From Caldilineae bacterium (GTDB lineage Bacteria > Chloroflexota > Anaerolineae > J102), in contig DUEF01000125.1 in the NCBI GenBank assembly GCA_011176555.1, forward strand, positions 1-6,288: a stretch of DNA of 6,288 nucleotides, in the 5' to 3' direction. Positions 1 to 5,898 of the stretch are shown piece by piece. Numbering within the stretch: the first letter of the stretch is position 1; every line of letters starts with the position of its first letter. The notes beneath the pieces are model-generated. The model was not told the origin of the DNA. It did not search any database and was given only the letters and a program-made list of their open reading frames with translations. Made by a program: the position numbers and the translations under genes.

Positions 1-446
1 GCCGTGTGTTCCAGCTTATGACGCAGTCGTTGCAAGGCGACATCGAGGATGTGCGCATGATCAAATGCCAGCCGGGGTGGATCATAGACGTCGAACCAGG
101 CGGCGGCGCTGGCATCATCTCCGGCTCGCGTTGTCGCCATGATCTCGGCCCCGGCGAGGGCGATGTATGCCACTGAAATCACGCGGCCGCGCGGATCTCG
201 GTCCGGATCGCCAAAAGTGGCGAGTTGTTCCAGAAAAATATCCTTCACACCCGTTTCCTCCCACAATTCTCGAGCAGCCGCATCCTCCAACGATTCGTTG
301 ATTTCGATAAAGCCTCCAGGCAGAGCCCAGGCTCCGGCAAAAGGTTCCCTGCCGCGTCTGATTAGCAGAACCTGCAGGCGTTCTTGGGCAAACGTGAAGA
401 GGACGATATCGACCGTTACGGACGGGCGTTCGTAGGATTGCTTCAT
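1..446 (-). CDS. NUDIX hydrolase, probably NrtR-like (C-terminus beyond window)
   Basis: The reading frame opens with ATG at 446 and stays open to the left edge, giving 148 visible residues with the C-terminus missing. A complete Nudix box fits the G-x5-E-x7-R-E-U-x-E-E-x-G-U pattern at about residues 45-67 (G45, E51, R59-E60, E63-E64, G66). This is the Mg2+-binding catalytic helix that cleaves nucleoside diphosphates linked to another moiety. The strand before it (VDIVLFTF, then LQVLLIRRG) and the stretch after it (FGDPDRDPRGRVISVAYIAL) resemble ADP-ribose/NAD-related NUDIX proteins. The last visible residues (HAHILDVALQRLRHKLEHT) resemble the linker that precedes the winged helix in NrtR-type regulators, so a DNA-binding domain may follow; this is inference. 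The start lies 5 bp after the fabH stop and has only a purine-rich (GAAGAG) upstream site, suggesting translational coupling to fabH. NUDIX assignment is firm; substrate and regulator role are not. Confidence 0.88.
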   Translation of the reverse strand, partial: MKQSYERPSVTVDIVLFTFAQERLQVLLIRRGREPFAGAWALPGGFIEINESLEDAAARELWEETGVKDIFLEQLATFGDPDRDPRGRVISVAYIALAGAEIMATTRAGDDASAAAWFDVYDPPRLAFDHAHILDVALQRLRHKLEHT

Positions 447-451
447 AACGT

Positions 452-1678
452 CTACTCTTCTTCCTGCGTCTCGACTTGCGATTGCCTCCAGGCAGTGATG
501 CGTTTTGACAACACCGCGCTCCAGGCTTCGCCTTCTTCCGTGATCAGACTGCCCTCGACTTTGCGACTGAATTGCAGGAAGCGCGAACGCATTCGAGCCA
601 GGCCATATTCGGCCGAACGCTGGCCAGATCGCCATCTGGGCGCTTCTCGCACGCCTGGCGTCGCCCACTTGATGGCTGTCGCCGCCCAGGTGAGCCCCGC
701 GCCAAAACCCACCATGACCAAATTGTCGTTGGGCTTGAGACGATTCTGCTCAATTGCTTCGGTGAGGGCGATAGGAATCGAAGCGGTCGATGTGTTGCCG
801 TAATACTGGAGATTCATAAATATCTTTTCCGGCGGCAAGCCCAGTTTTTTCATCGACGACTGGATAATGCGTTCGTTGGCCTGGTGGGGGATGATGAGAT
901 CAACGTCGTCGATGCTCAAATTCGCTTTCTCCAGGGCTTGCCGCGTCGCCTCGGCCATGATGCGAGTGGCGAAGCGGAAAACGGCCCGTCCGTCCATCTT
1001 GGCGAAATGCTGTCCCGAAGCCACTGTTTCCAGGGTTGCCGGTTGCCGGCTGCCTCCGGCAGGAACGATCAGTAGATCGCCGCCTGAGCCGTCGCTGCCC
1101 AGCACGGCCGAAAGCACGCCGCCGGGGACGGGGCTGGCCTGCAACAACACCGCACCGGCGCCGTCGCCAAAGAGCACGCAGGTGTCGCGATCCGACCAAT
1201 CAACAATACGGGATAACGTCTCGGAGCCGATGACCATGACGTTGTCGGCTTGGCCGGTGGCGATCATGCCTTTGCCCAGGCTAAGACCGTAGACGAAACC
1301 GGAACAGGCAGCGCTCAAATCGAAAGCGCCGGCTGAGGTGGCTCCCAAAGCATCCTGCACCAGCGATCCGGTCGAGGGAAAGAGATGTTCGGGTGAAGAT
1401 GTGGAGCAAATAATCAGATCCAATTTGGAGGCGGGAACGTCGGCCACTTCCAAGGCGGCGCGAGCGGCCCTGGTGGCGAGCGTGGCCGTCGTTTCGTTCG
1501 GATCTACGGCGATGCGTCGTTGCTGAATGCCGGTGCGCGTACGAATCCACTCATCGCTGGTGTCGACAATTTTTTCCAGGTCGTGGTTGGTGACGATCCG
1601 GTCTGGTAGCGCCTTGCCCCAGCCGATAATCTGCGCATAACGCTGCATCGGGGCATATCTGCCATTGTTACCTGCCAT
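452..1678 (-). CDS. fabH: Beta-ketoacyl-ACP synthase III (FabH) with ~70-residue C-terminal extension
   Basis: KAS III condenses a short acyl-CoA (typically acetyl-CoA) with malonyl-ACP and so starts type II fatty acid synthesis in the cytoplasm. The 408-residue product has the family's full course: IIGWGKALPDRIVTNHDLEK at the N-terminus, DTSDEWIRTRTGI near 39-51, nucleophile Cys125 in AACSGF, His265 in IPHQAN and Asn295 in YGNTSTAS, which together form the Cys-His-Asn triad. FabH proteins are usually about 310-335 residues. Here the thiolase fold ends near residue 338 (GAGLTWAATAIKW), and about 70 more residues follow, with a strongly Arg-rich stretch and an acidic end. The start at 1678 is favoured because GGAGGT lies 7 bp upstream, inside the last codons of fabF, and the two genes overlap by 11 bp. 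A second in-frame ATG at 1648 lacks such a site. Identity is very secure; the job of the tail is unknown. Confidence 0.96.
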   Translation of the reverse strand: MAGNNGRYAPMQRYAQIIGWGKALPDRIVTNHDLEKIVDTSDEWIRTRTGIQQRRIAVDPNETTATLATRAARAALEVADVPASKLDLIICSTSSPEHLFPSTGSLVQDALGATSAGAFDLSAACSGFVYGLSLGKGMIATGQADNVMVIGSETLSRIVDWSDRDTCVLFGDGAGAVLLQASPVPGGVLSAVLGSDGSGGDLLIVPAGGSRQPATLETVASGQHFAKMDGRAVFRFATRIMAEATRQALEKANLSIDDVDLIIPHQANERIIQSSMKKLGLPPEKIFMNLQYYGNTSTASIPIALTEAIEQNRLKPNDNLVMVGFGAGLTWAATAIKWATPGVREAPRWRSGQRSAEYGLARMRSRFLQFSRKVEGSLITEEGEAWSAVLSKRITAWRQSQVETQEEE

Positions 1679-2918
1679 TGTTCATACCTCCGAAAACCAA
1701 ACAACCATTGTGGCCGCCAAAACCAAAGGAATTGCTGATGGCAAAGCGGATGGCTTGCTTGCGGGCCTGATTCGGCACATAGTCCAAATCGCATTCCGGG
1801 TCGGGCGTTTCGTAGTTAATCGTAGGGGGAAGTACGTCATCCACCAAAGCTTGCAGGCAAAGAATCGATTCAAGTGCGCCTGCCGCGCCCAACAAATGCC
1901 CTGTCACCGATTTGGTCGAGCTCACCGGCGTATCGTACGCATGGCTGCCAAAAACCTGTTTGATGGCGCGTGTTTCGGAGATATCGTTCAGGCGGGTGCT
2001 GGTGCCATGCGCGTTGATGTAATCGATATCTTCCGGCTTGAGCCCGGCCCGCTCAATCGCCAGGGTCATGGCCTCGATAGCGCCCAGGCCATCTTCGTGT
2101 GGCGCGGTGAGGTGAAAAGCGTCGGCTGTGGCGCTGTAGCCCATGATTTCACCATAAATGTGGGCGCCGCGCGCTTTTGCGTGCTCCAAACGTTCTAACA
2201 CCAGCATGGCCGCACCCTCCCCCATCACAAAACCGTCTCGATCAGCATCAAAAGGCCGCGAGGCCCGGTTGGGAGCATCGTTGCGGGCAGAAGTCACACG
2301 CGCGCGCTCAAATCCCGCCATGGTGAATTGCGTGATGGCGAATTCGACACCGCCACACAGCATCGCGTCCGCCTCGCCCTGAACAATCGACTTGTAGGCT
2401 TCGCCGATGCCGTAATTGCCCGATGCGCAAGCGCCGACAATACCGTAATTCACGCCGCGAAAGCCATGTTCGATGGCGATTTGGCCGGGAGCTGTGTCGA
2501 TGAGAATGGATGGCACAGCAAAGGGGCTTACCCGTCGCGTCCCTCGCGCCAGCAGGATGTCGTAATTGTCTAATGTCGCCTCTATCCCGCCAATGGCAGA
2601 GCCAATGATCACGCCGACGCGGGGCGGATCGAACTGTGCATCAGTCAAACCAGCATCTTCCACCGCCTGTTTCGCCACCGCCAGAGCATAGGCGTTGTAC
2701 CGTCCCAGCCGCCGAGCCGTGCGCGCATCAATCTCGGAAGTTGGATCGTAGTTCTGAATTTGAGCAGCGAATTTCGTACGCAGACCACTCGCATCAAATT
2801 TTGTGATAGGCGTCATGTTCGGTCGCCCTGCGACCACATTTTCCCAGATGGTGCTAATGTCGTGGCCGACAGAACTCACTGCGCCAAGACCAGTAACGAC
2901 AACGCGATTCTTATTCAT
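1668..2918 (-). CDS. fabF: Beta-ketoacyl-ACP synthase II (FabF)
   Basis: KAS II elongates acyl-ACP by decarboxylative condensation with malonyl-ACP in type II fatty acid synthesis. The 416-residue product has the normal family length and begins with the typical RVVVTGLGAVSSVG. The active-site set is complete: nucleophile Cys164 in GACASGN, His304 in INAHGTST followed by ND, Lys336 in SSTKSVTGH and His341 in the same motif. The gating loop GFGGHN is at 399-404. The Cys-His-His set separates it from KAS III, and the Cys rules out a chain-length-factor-type inactive homologue. It is the first gene of the fabF-fabH-NUDIX unit, 72 bp downstream of a consensus -10 box. Its start has only a weak purine-rich site (GGAAAAGA, 6 bp upstream). 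No acyl carrier protein gene adjoins it, although acpP often lies beside fabF in other bacteria. Confidence 0.97.
   Translation of the reverse strand: MNKNRVVVTGLGAVSSVGHDISTIWENVVAGRPNMTPITKFDASGLRTKFAAQIQNYDPTSEIDARTARRLGRYNAYALAVAKQAVEDAGLTDAQFDPPRVGVIIGSAIGGIEATLDNYDILLARGTRRVSPFAVPSILIDTAPGQIAIEHGFRGVNYGIVGACASGNYGIGEAYKSIVQGEADAMLCGGVEFAITQFTMAGFERARVTSARNDAPNRASRPFDADRDGFVMGEGAAMLVLERLEHAKARGAHIYGEIMGYSATADAFHLTAPHEDGLGAIEAMTLAIERAGLKPEDIDYINAHGTSTRLNDISETRAIKQVFGSHAYDTPVSSTKSVTGHLLGAAGALESILCLQALVDDVLPPTINYETPDPECDLDYVPNQARKQAIRFAISNSFGFGGHNGCLVFGGMNNGR
1686..1691 (-). promoter_or_regulatory. fabH ribosome binding site inside fabF
   Basis: GGAGGT on the minus strand, 7 bp before the ATG at 1678, is a near-perfect Shine-Dalgarno sequence. 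It is made of the Gly-Gly codons close to the fabF C-terminus (FGGMNNGR). It decides the fabH start over the in-frame ATG at 1648 and implies coupled translation of the two synthases. Confidence 0.85.
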
Positions 2919-2951
2919 GAAAATTCTTTTCCGGGGTGAAGGCCACAGAAT

Positions 2952-2991
2952 TGCGGCGTTGGTTGAATTTGGAAGTGTTGTTGACGCCGCA
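2952..2991 (-). repeat. Inverted repeat at the start of the fabF leader
   Basis: Two perfect 8-bp GC-rich arms, TGCGGCGT at 2952-2959 and ACGCCGCA at 2984-2991, are separated by 24 bp. The outer arm touches the predicted -10 box and covers the predicted transcription start. In the mRNA it could form a 5'-terminal hairpin; in DNA it could be an operator for a dimeric repressor. The sequence is directly visible; either role is inference. Confidence 0.4.
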
Positions 2992-3018
2992 TTATAGCGC
3001 CAACCACTGCAAATACAA
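2991..3018 (-). promoter_or_regulatory. Putative sigma70-type promoter of the fabF operon
   Basis: On the minus strand, TATAAT at 2996-2991 matches the -10 consensus exactly. A weak -35 (TTGTAT, three of six matches) lies at 3018-3013 with a 16-bp spacer. Transcription would start near 2984, giving a leader of roughly 65 nt before fabF. The -10 match and its position just upstream of the first gene support it; the poor -35 suggests either activator dependence or a chance match. Confidence 0.5.
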
Positions 3019-3101
3019 CACTCCGTCAGGTCAAATGTCGCGCAACAACATCATTTTGCGGATAAATTCGCCGAATCGGAATTGCACTTACTTAAATTTA
3101 G

Positions 3102-3113
3102 TGATCTTGATCA
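3102..3113. repeat. Short inverted repeat TGATC-TT-GATCA
   Basis: Perfect 5-bp arms flank a 2-bp spacer, 128 bp before the flavin-reductase-like start. The size and compact symmetry fit a half-turn operator for a dimeric regulator, but such a short repeat can arise by chance in AT-rich DNA. Its nearness to the 3136-3147 palindrome, 22 bp away, is the main reason to list it. Confidence 0.3.
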
Positions 3114-3135
3114 TAGCAAACTATCGGGACAATGT

Positions 3136-3147
3136 GCTAAGCTTAGC
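3136..3147. repeat. Perfect 12-bp palindrome GCTAAGCTTAGC
   Basis: This sequence equals its own reverse complement over all 12 bases, with no spacer. It lies about 94 bp before the plus-strand start codon, where a promoter of that gene would be expected. It is a candidate operator; no known regulator's consensus is recognised in it. Confidence 0.35.
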
Positions 3148-3227
3148 TTATTCATCGTAATCTCAAGGTTTTATTTTTCGCAGCCAGGGCGATCTACCCC
3201 AACGAGCAGACGCCACAGCCAAAGAAC

Positions 3228-3233
3228 AAGGAG
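3228..3233 (+). promoter_or_regulatory. Ribosome binding site of the flavin-reductase-like gene
   Basis: AAGGAG lies 7 bp before the ATG at 3241. It fixes the start there, although the frame is open further upstream to an ATG at 3082. The upstream part encodes nothing resembling the family and runs across the palindromic intergenic DNA. Confidence 0.85.
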
Positions 3234-3240
3234 TGTTTAC

Positions 3241-3798
3241 ATGCGCACTTTAGTCGACACCGGTGTATACGGCGAGTACTTGCATTACGGCATGCCCCTG
3301 ACACTGGTAACTGTGCGAGGAAATAACGGTCAAGTGAATGTGTCGACCAACGCCTCGATCACGCCCCTGCCCGGCGATCATCTACGACTGGCCATTGGCA
3401 TTTTCACAGAAAATCTCACCAATCAACTGATCGCCGAAAGCAAAGAGTTTGTCGTCAATGTGATTTCGGATGACATGCGGGGCGTCGCCAAGCTATGCGG
3501 CGAGCATTCGGGCGCGGACACCGACAAGCTCGCGCTTTGTGACTTGACCCTGGCTCCGTCCGCCGAAATCGGAACGCCGCTCATCGCGGAATGTCCGCTG
3601 AACATCGAGTGCCGCGTCGAAAGCGTGCATCATTTGGATGATCTCGATCTGTGGATCGCCGAGATCCTGGCTATTCAGGTGGCTCAGGATTGGTCCGACG
3701 GGCGCAGCGGCGTCGATCTGCAACGCTATAACCCGCTGTTGTATACTTTTGGCTACACGTTGGCCCGCGGGCCAATGGTCGGCGCCGGGAGTTTGTAG
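3241..3798 (+). CDS. Flavin-reductase-like FMN-binding split-barrel protein
   Basis: The 185-residue product fits the flavin reductase-like domain family (flavoredoxin / COG1853 type), cytoplasmic FMN-binding split-barrel proteins that are usually dimers. Visible family features in order are: PLTLVTVRG at 19-27 (first barrel strand); NVSTNASITPL at 33-43, which in relatives contacts the flavin phosphate; AESKEFVVNVIS at 65-76; CGEHSGADTDK at 86-96, matching the usual CG-x-SG-x-D-K loop; and PLIAECPLNIECRV at 113-126, a late barrel strand. Length is typical and there is no signal peptide or membrane segment. Members reduce free flavin with NAD(P)H, supply oxygenases, or carry electrons themselves; which applies here cannot be read from the sequence. 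It is the first gene on the plus strand after the divergent region and ends 37 bp before the femAB-type gene. Family firm, exact reaction open. Confidence 0.85.
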   Translation: MRTLVDTGVYGEYLHYGMPLTLVTVRGNNGQVNVSTNASITPLPGDHLRLAIGIFTENLTNQLIAESKEFVVNVISDDMRGVAKLCGEHSGADTDKLALCDLTLAPSAEIGTPLIAECPLNIECRVESVHHLDDLDLWIAEILAIQVAQDWSDGRSGVDLQRYNPLLYTFGYTLARGPMVGAGSL

Positions 3799-3835
3799 GC
3801 GCAGCGTTTTGGCGGAAAACGAGAGGCTGGCGGCA

Positions 3836-4870
3836 ATGGGCTACCGGGTCGAGATCAGTACGCAGGCCGGTTGGGATGAGGTTGCCTGGGATGCGTTTGT
3901 GTCCGGGCATGCCGCCGCGCATCCGTTGCAATTGCGCGCTTGGGGCGGATTAAAAAAGGAGTTTGGGTGGGAAGATGCCAGGATGGGGTTAAGGCAGGAT
4001 GGAAAGTTGGTGGCTGGTGCTCAGGTGTTGTTCAAGAAGTTGCCCCGCCTGGGGTTTTTGCCCCTGCGCATCGCTTACATCCCCAAAGGCCCGCTGGTGG
4101 ATTGGCGAGACGCCACCCAGACGCAAGCGCTGTTTCTGGCCCTGCACCGGTTTTGCCGCCGAAATAGGGCCATCCTGCTCAAAATCGAGCCGGAAGTGCC
4201 GGACTCGCCCGAGCAGAGGGAGCAACTCCGCGTGCTCGGTTTTCGTCCCAGCAGCCGCACCATCCAACCCCGCACCACGGTCTGGCTCGACCTGAATGCT
4301 GACGAGGACGCGCTCTTGGCCCGCATGAAGCAGAAGTGGCGCTACAACATCCGTCTGGCCGGGCGCAAAGGGGTAACCGTGCGCCAGGGCGACGCCAGCG
4401 ATCTCGATTTGTTCGGGGCTTTGATGCAAATGACGGGCGAGCGTAACGCCTTCGGCGTGCACACAACCGCTTACTACCGGCGCTTCTGGGATCTGTTTGC
4501 ACCGGAACACGCCGCTCTGCTGATCGCCGAGCACGAGGGGCAAGTGCTTGCCGCACTGTTGGCCGCACATTTGGCGGACAAGGCCTACTATCTTTATGGC
4601 GCTTCCAGCAATCAGAAACGAAACCTGATGCCCAGCCACAAGCTACAGTGGGAGACCATGCGCTGGGCGAAGGCAAAAGGCTGTTCGGGTTATGATCTGT
4701 GGGGGGTCCCCGATGAGGTGGGTTTGGATCTGGACGCGTCCATGCCCGATCCTGCCACGGGCTTGTGGGGGGTGTGGCGTTTCAAGCGCGGGTTTGGCGG
4801 CCAGGTTGTGCGCTACACTGGCGCCTGGGATTACGCTTATTGGCCGGGGTTAGGGGCGGTGATAGGGTAG
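3836..4870 (+). CDS. FemAB-family peptidoglycan interpeptide-bridge aminoacyltransferase
   Basis: FemABX proteins transfer an amino acid from aminoacyl-tRNA to the peptide stem of lipid II on the inner membrane face, building interpeptide bridges; two tandem GNAT-like domains do this. The 344-residue product shows HPLQLRAWGGLKKEFGW at 29-45, YIPKGPLVDW at 81-90, LKIEPE at 115-120, WLDLNADEDALLARMKQKWR at about 150-169, and the second-domain signature YLYGASSNQKRNLMPSHKLQ at 252-271. YDLWGVPDE (286-294) and GLWGVWRFKRGFGG (309-322) follow. It lacks room for the long coiled-coil arm of staphylococcal FemA (about 420 residues) and is nearer the 335-residue Weissella FemX in size. ATG 3836 is chosen because GAGAGG lies 9 bp upstream; the frame is open further back, but that part overlaps the preceding gene. 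A TTG at 3809 is a less likely start. The amino acid transferred is unknown, and some relatives act on substrates other than lipid II. Confidence 0.9.
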   Translation: MGYRVEISTQAGWDEVAWDAFVSGHAAAHPLQLRAWGGLKKEFGWEDARMGLRQDGKLVAGAQVLFKKLPRLGFLPLRIAYIPKGPLVDWRDATQTQALFLALHRFCRRNRAILLKIEPEVPDSPEQREQLRVLGFRPSSRTIQPRTTVWLDLNADEDALLARMKQKWRYNIRLAGRKGVTVRQGDASDLDLFGALMQMTGERNAFGVHTTAYYRRFWDLFAPEHAALLIAEHEGQVLAALLAAHLADKAYYLYGASSNQKRNLMPSHKLQWETMRWAKAKGCSGYDLWGVPDEVGLDLDASMPDPATGLWGVWRFKRGFGGQVVRYTGAWDYAYWPGLGAVIG

Positions 4871-4889
4871 CGCTCAGTCAGTATTCGTT

Positions 4890-5891
4890 TTATCGCCGCA
4901 ACCGGCGCAGGCTCCGGAACACAACGAACAATCCGATAAGCGCCGCCATCACCATGAAGGGGTGGCTGCCCGCCCACAGCACTGCGCGTAAAGCCGCCCT
5001 CATGCGGTTCACTTGTTCGATCTGCTCGGTGGGCATGACGAGCGCTTGCTCCCAATCAAAATCCTGCAATCGCGCCAGAAAATCCTGTTCGACGCAACCC
5101 TCCAGGCTGAAGATGAAGATGTCGTCGCTCCAGCGGTAAGCCATGCGCAGGTCTCGGGCGAATTCCTCCCAGTCGAGCGCGGCCGGCCCATCGATCTCAA
5201 CCCCGCCACCGGTGCTCCCCACCCCGATCACGTCGGCGTCCGGGCCGTAGCTGTTCAGCAAACCTGGCCCGAGGGGACGCACGAAGCTGGTATAGAGCAT
5301 CAATGTCTCGCTGTCGGCAGGGATATCGATAATGCTGAACGCCTGCTGCAGCAATGTCGAACTGACTTTGCGCTCATCCACGATGAAGGGAAGTTGGTAA
5401 CTGGTGACCTGATAGCCATCGCTGCGCATTTCCCGCAGCAACGCGCCATAGGTCAGGCGTCCATCCAGAACCCGGCCGCTATCCCCGAGACGCCGCAGCA
5501 TCGTCAGCGCCAACTGCCGCCCCTCGCCGCGCATGAACTGCTGGATTTCATTGAAGTCGGGTTCGATATCGATGGCGATGTTCGCCCATTGCAAGTCATG
5601 TTCATCAGTCCAGGTTTTGAAGGCGGCGTAACGGGCCGCGGCTTGCGGTGCGTTGTCGATATTGAACCAGTATCCCTCATCTTTGGGCAAAAGCAGCCAG
5701 GCGGTGACGGGAATGCCTGCGGCATTGAGCTGCTGCACCACCGCCGCCCGCTCCGGACTCAGATCGAGCAGACCCAGACTGACGCCAGCCCGGAGGGCGA
5801 GCAGTTCAGTGATGAGGCGTTCATCAGAAAACAAGGCCTGCAACTCGGGTGATTTCAGCTCACAGGCGAAGGTGAGTTTGGGCGTTGTCAT
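4890..5891 (-). CDS. Unknown protein with TIM-barrel-like pattern and C-terminal membrane segment
   Basis: I do not recognise this 333-residue protein. Hydrophobic strands alternate with amphipathic helices: VSLGLLDL at 37-44, IPVTAWLLLP at 60-69, WANIAIDIEPD at 102-112, YQVTSYQLPFIV at 160-171, ETLMLYTSF at 195-203, DADVIGVGSTGG at 218-229 and DIFIFSLEG at 257-265. This resembles a (beta/alpha)8 barrel of the glycosidase-like kind. Acidic residues at strand ends (D108, E110, D112, E264) could form an active site; that is inference. Residues about 302-326 form one membrane-spanning segment, followed by an Arg-rich tail (RSLRRLRR). No N-terminal signal peptide is seen. AGGAG lies 10 bp before the ATG at 5891, within the last codons of the upstream TPR gene, 7 bp from its stop. 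The two genes are therefore almost certainly one operon and may act together. The gene converges on femAB with 19 bp between stops. Confidence 0.75.
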   Translation of the reverse strand: MTTPKLTFACELKSPELQALFSDERLITELLALRAGVSLGLLDLSPERAAVVQQLNAAGIPVTAWLLLPKDEGYWFNIDNAPQAAARYAAFKTWTDEHDLQWANIAIDIEPDFNEIQQFMRGEGRQLALTMLRRLGDSGRVLDGRLTYGALLREMRSDGYQVTSYQLPFIVDERKVSSTLLQQAFSIIDIPADSETLMLYTSFVRPLGPGLLNSYGPDADVIGVGSTGGGVEIDGPAALDWEEFARDLRMAYRWSDDIFIFSLEGCVEQDFLARLQDFDWEQALVMPTEQIEQVNRMRAALRAVLWAGSHPFMVMAALIGLFVVFRSLRRLRR

Positions 5892-5898
5892 GATTGAT

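Larger units (their letters stand above)
2919..3240. other. Divergent intergenic region between fabF and the flavin-reductase-like gene
   Basis: This 322-bp stretch carries no credible gene. It is clearly AT-richer than its flanks, especially from about 3030 to 3180. The half next to fabF holds the putative promoter and leader repeat. The other half holds several short symmetric sequences: ATTCG-C-CGAAT at 3066-3076, TGATC-TT-GATCA at 3102-3113 and the 12-bp palindrome GCTAAGCTTAGC at 3136-3147. I could not find a convincing -35/-10 pair for the plus-strand gene. I see no tRNA-like fold and no T-tailed terminator hairpin. Confidence 0.7.

Noticed and set aside
572..1292. Plus-strand open frames (572-1075 and 867-1292) opposite fabH
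   Set aside because: They lie antisense to conserved KAS III motifs and have low-complexity, arginine/alanine-rich translations typical of shadow frames.
1665..2198. 177-residue plus-strand open frame opposite fabF
   Set aside because: It is antisense to the fully conserved KAS II sequence, including active-site motifs, and has no domain of its own.
3082..3240. Upstream in-frame ATG at 3082 as the start of the flavin-reductase-like gene
   Set aside because: The ATG at 3241 has AAGGAG 7 bp upstream and gives the normal family length. The upstream 53 residues look like translated AT-rich intergenic DNA.
3638..3835. Longer FemAB-type start at 3638
   Set aside because: It would overlap the flavin-reductase-like gene by over 150 bp in another frame and add residues unlike the family; ATG 3836 has a Shine-Dalgarno-like site.
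3989..4639. 216-residue minus-strand open frame opposite the FemAB-type gene
   Set aside because: The plus strand clearly encodes the FemAB family signatures; the antisense frame has no family motif.
4894..4907. Hairpin CGCCG-CAAC-CGGCG at the convergent gene ends, as a terminator
   Set aside because: The stem is only 5 bp and lies within the last codons of the minus-strand gene. No T-run follows it on either strand: on the plus strand the Ts precede the stem, and on the minus strand As follow it.
5343..5352. TGCTGCAGCA palindrome
   Set aside because: It lies inside a coding region of Leu-Gln-Gln-Ala type codons and is expected by codon composition.
5013..5852. 279-residue plus-strand open frame opposite the unknown barrel-like gene
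   Set aside because: The minus-strand frame has a ribosome binding site, operon spacing with the TPR gene and a coherent strand/helix pattern with a membrane segment. The plus frame looks like a high-GC antisense shadow without recognisable motifs.
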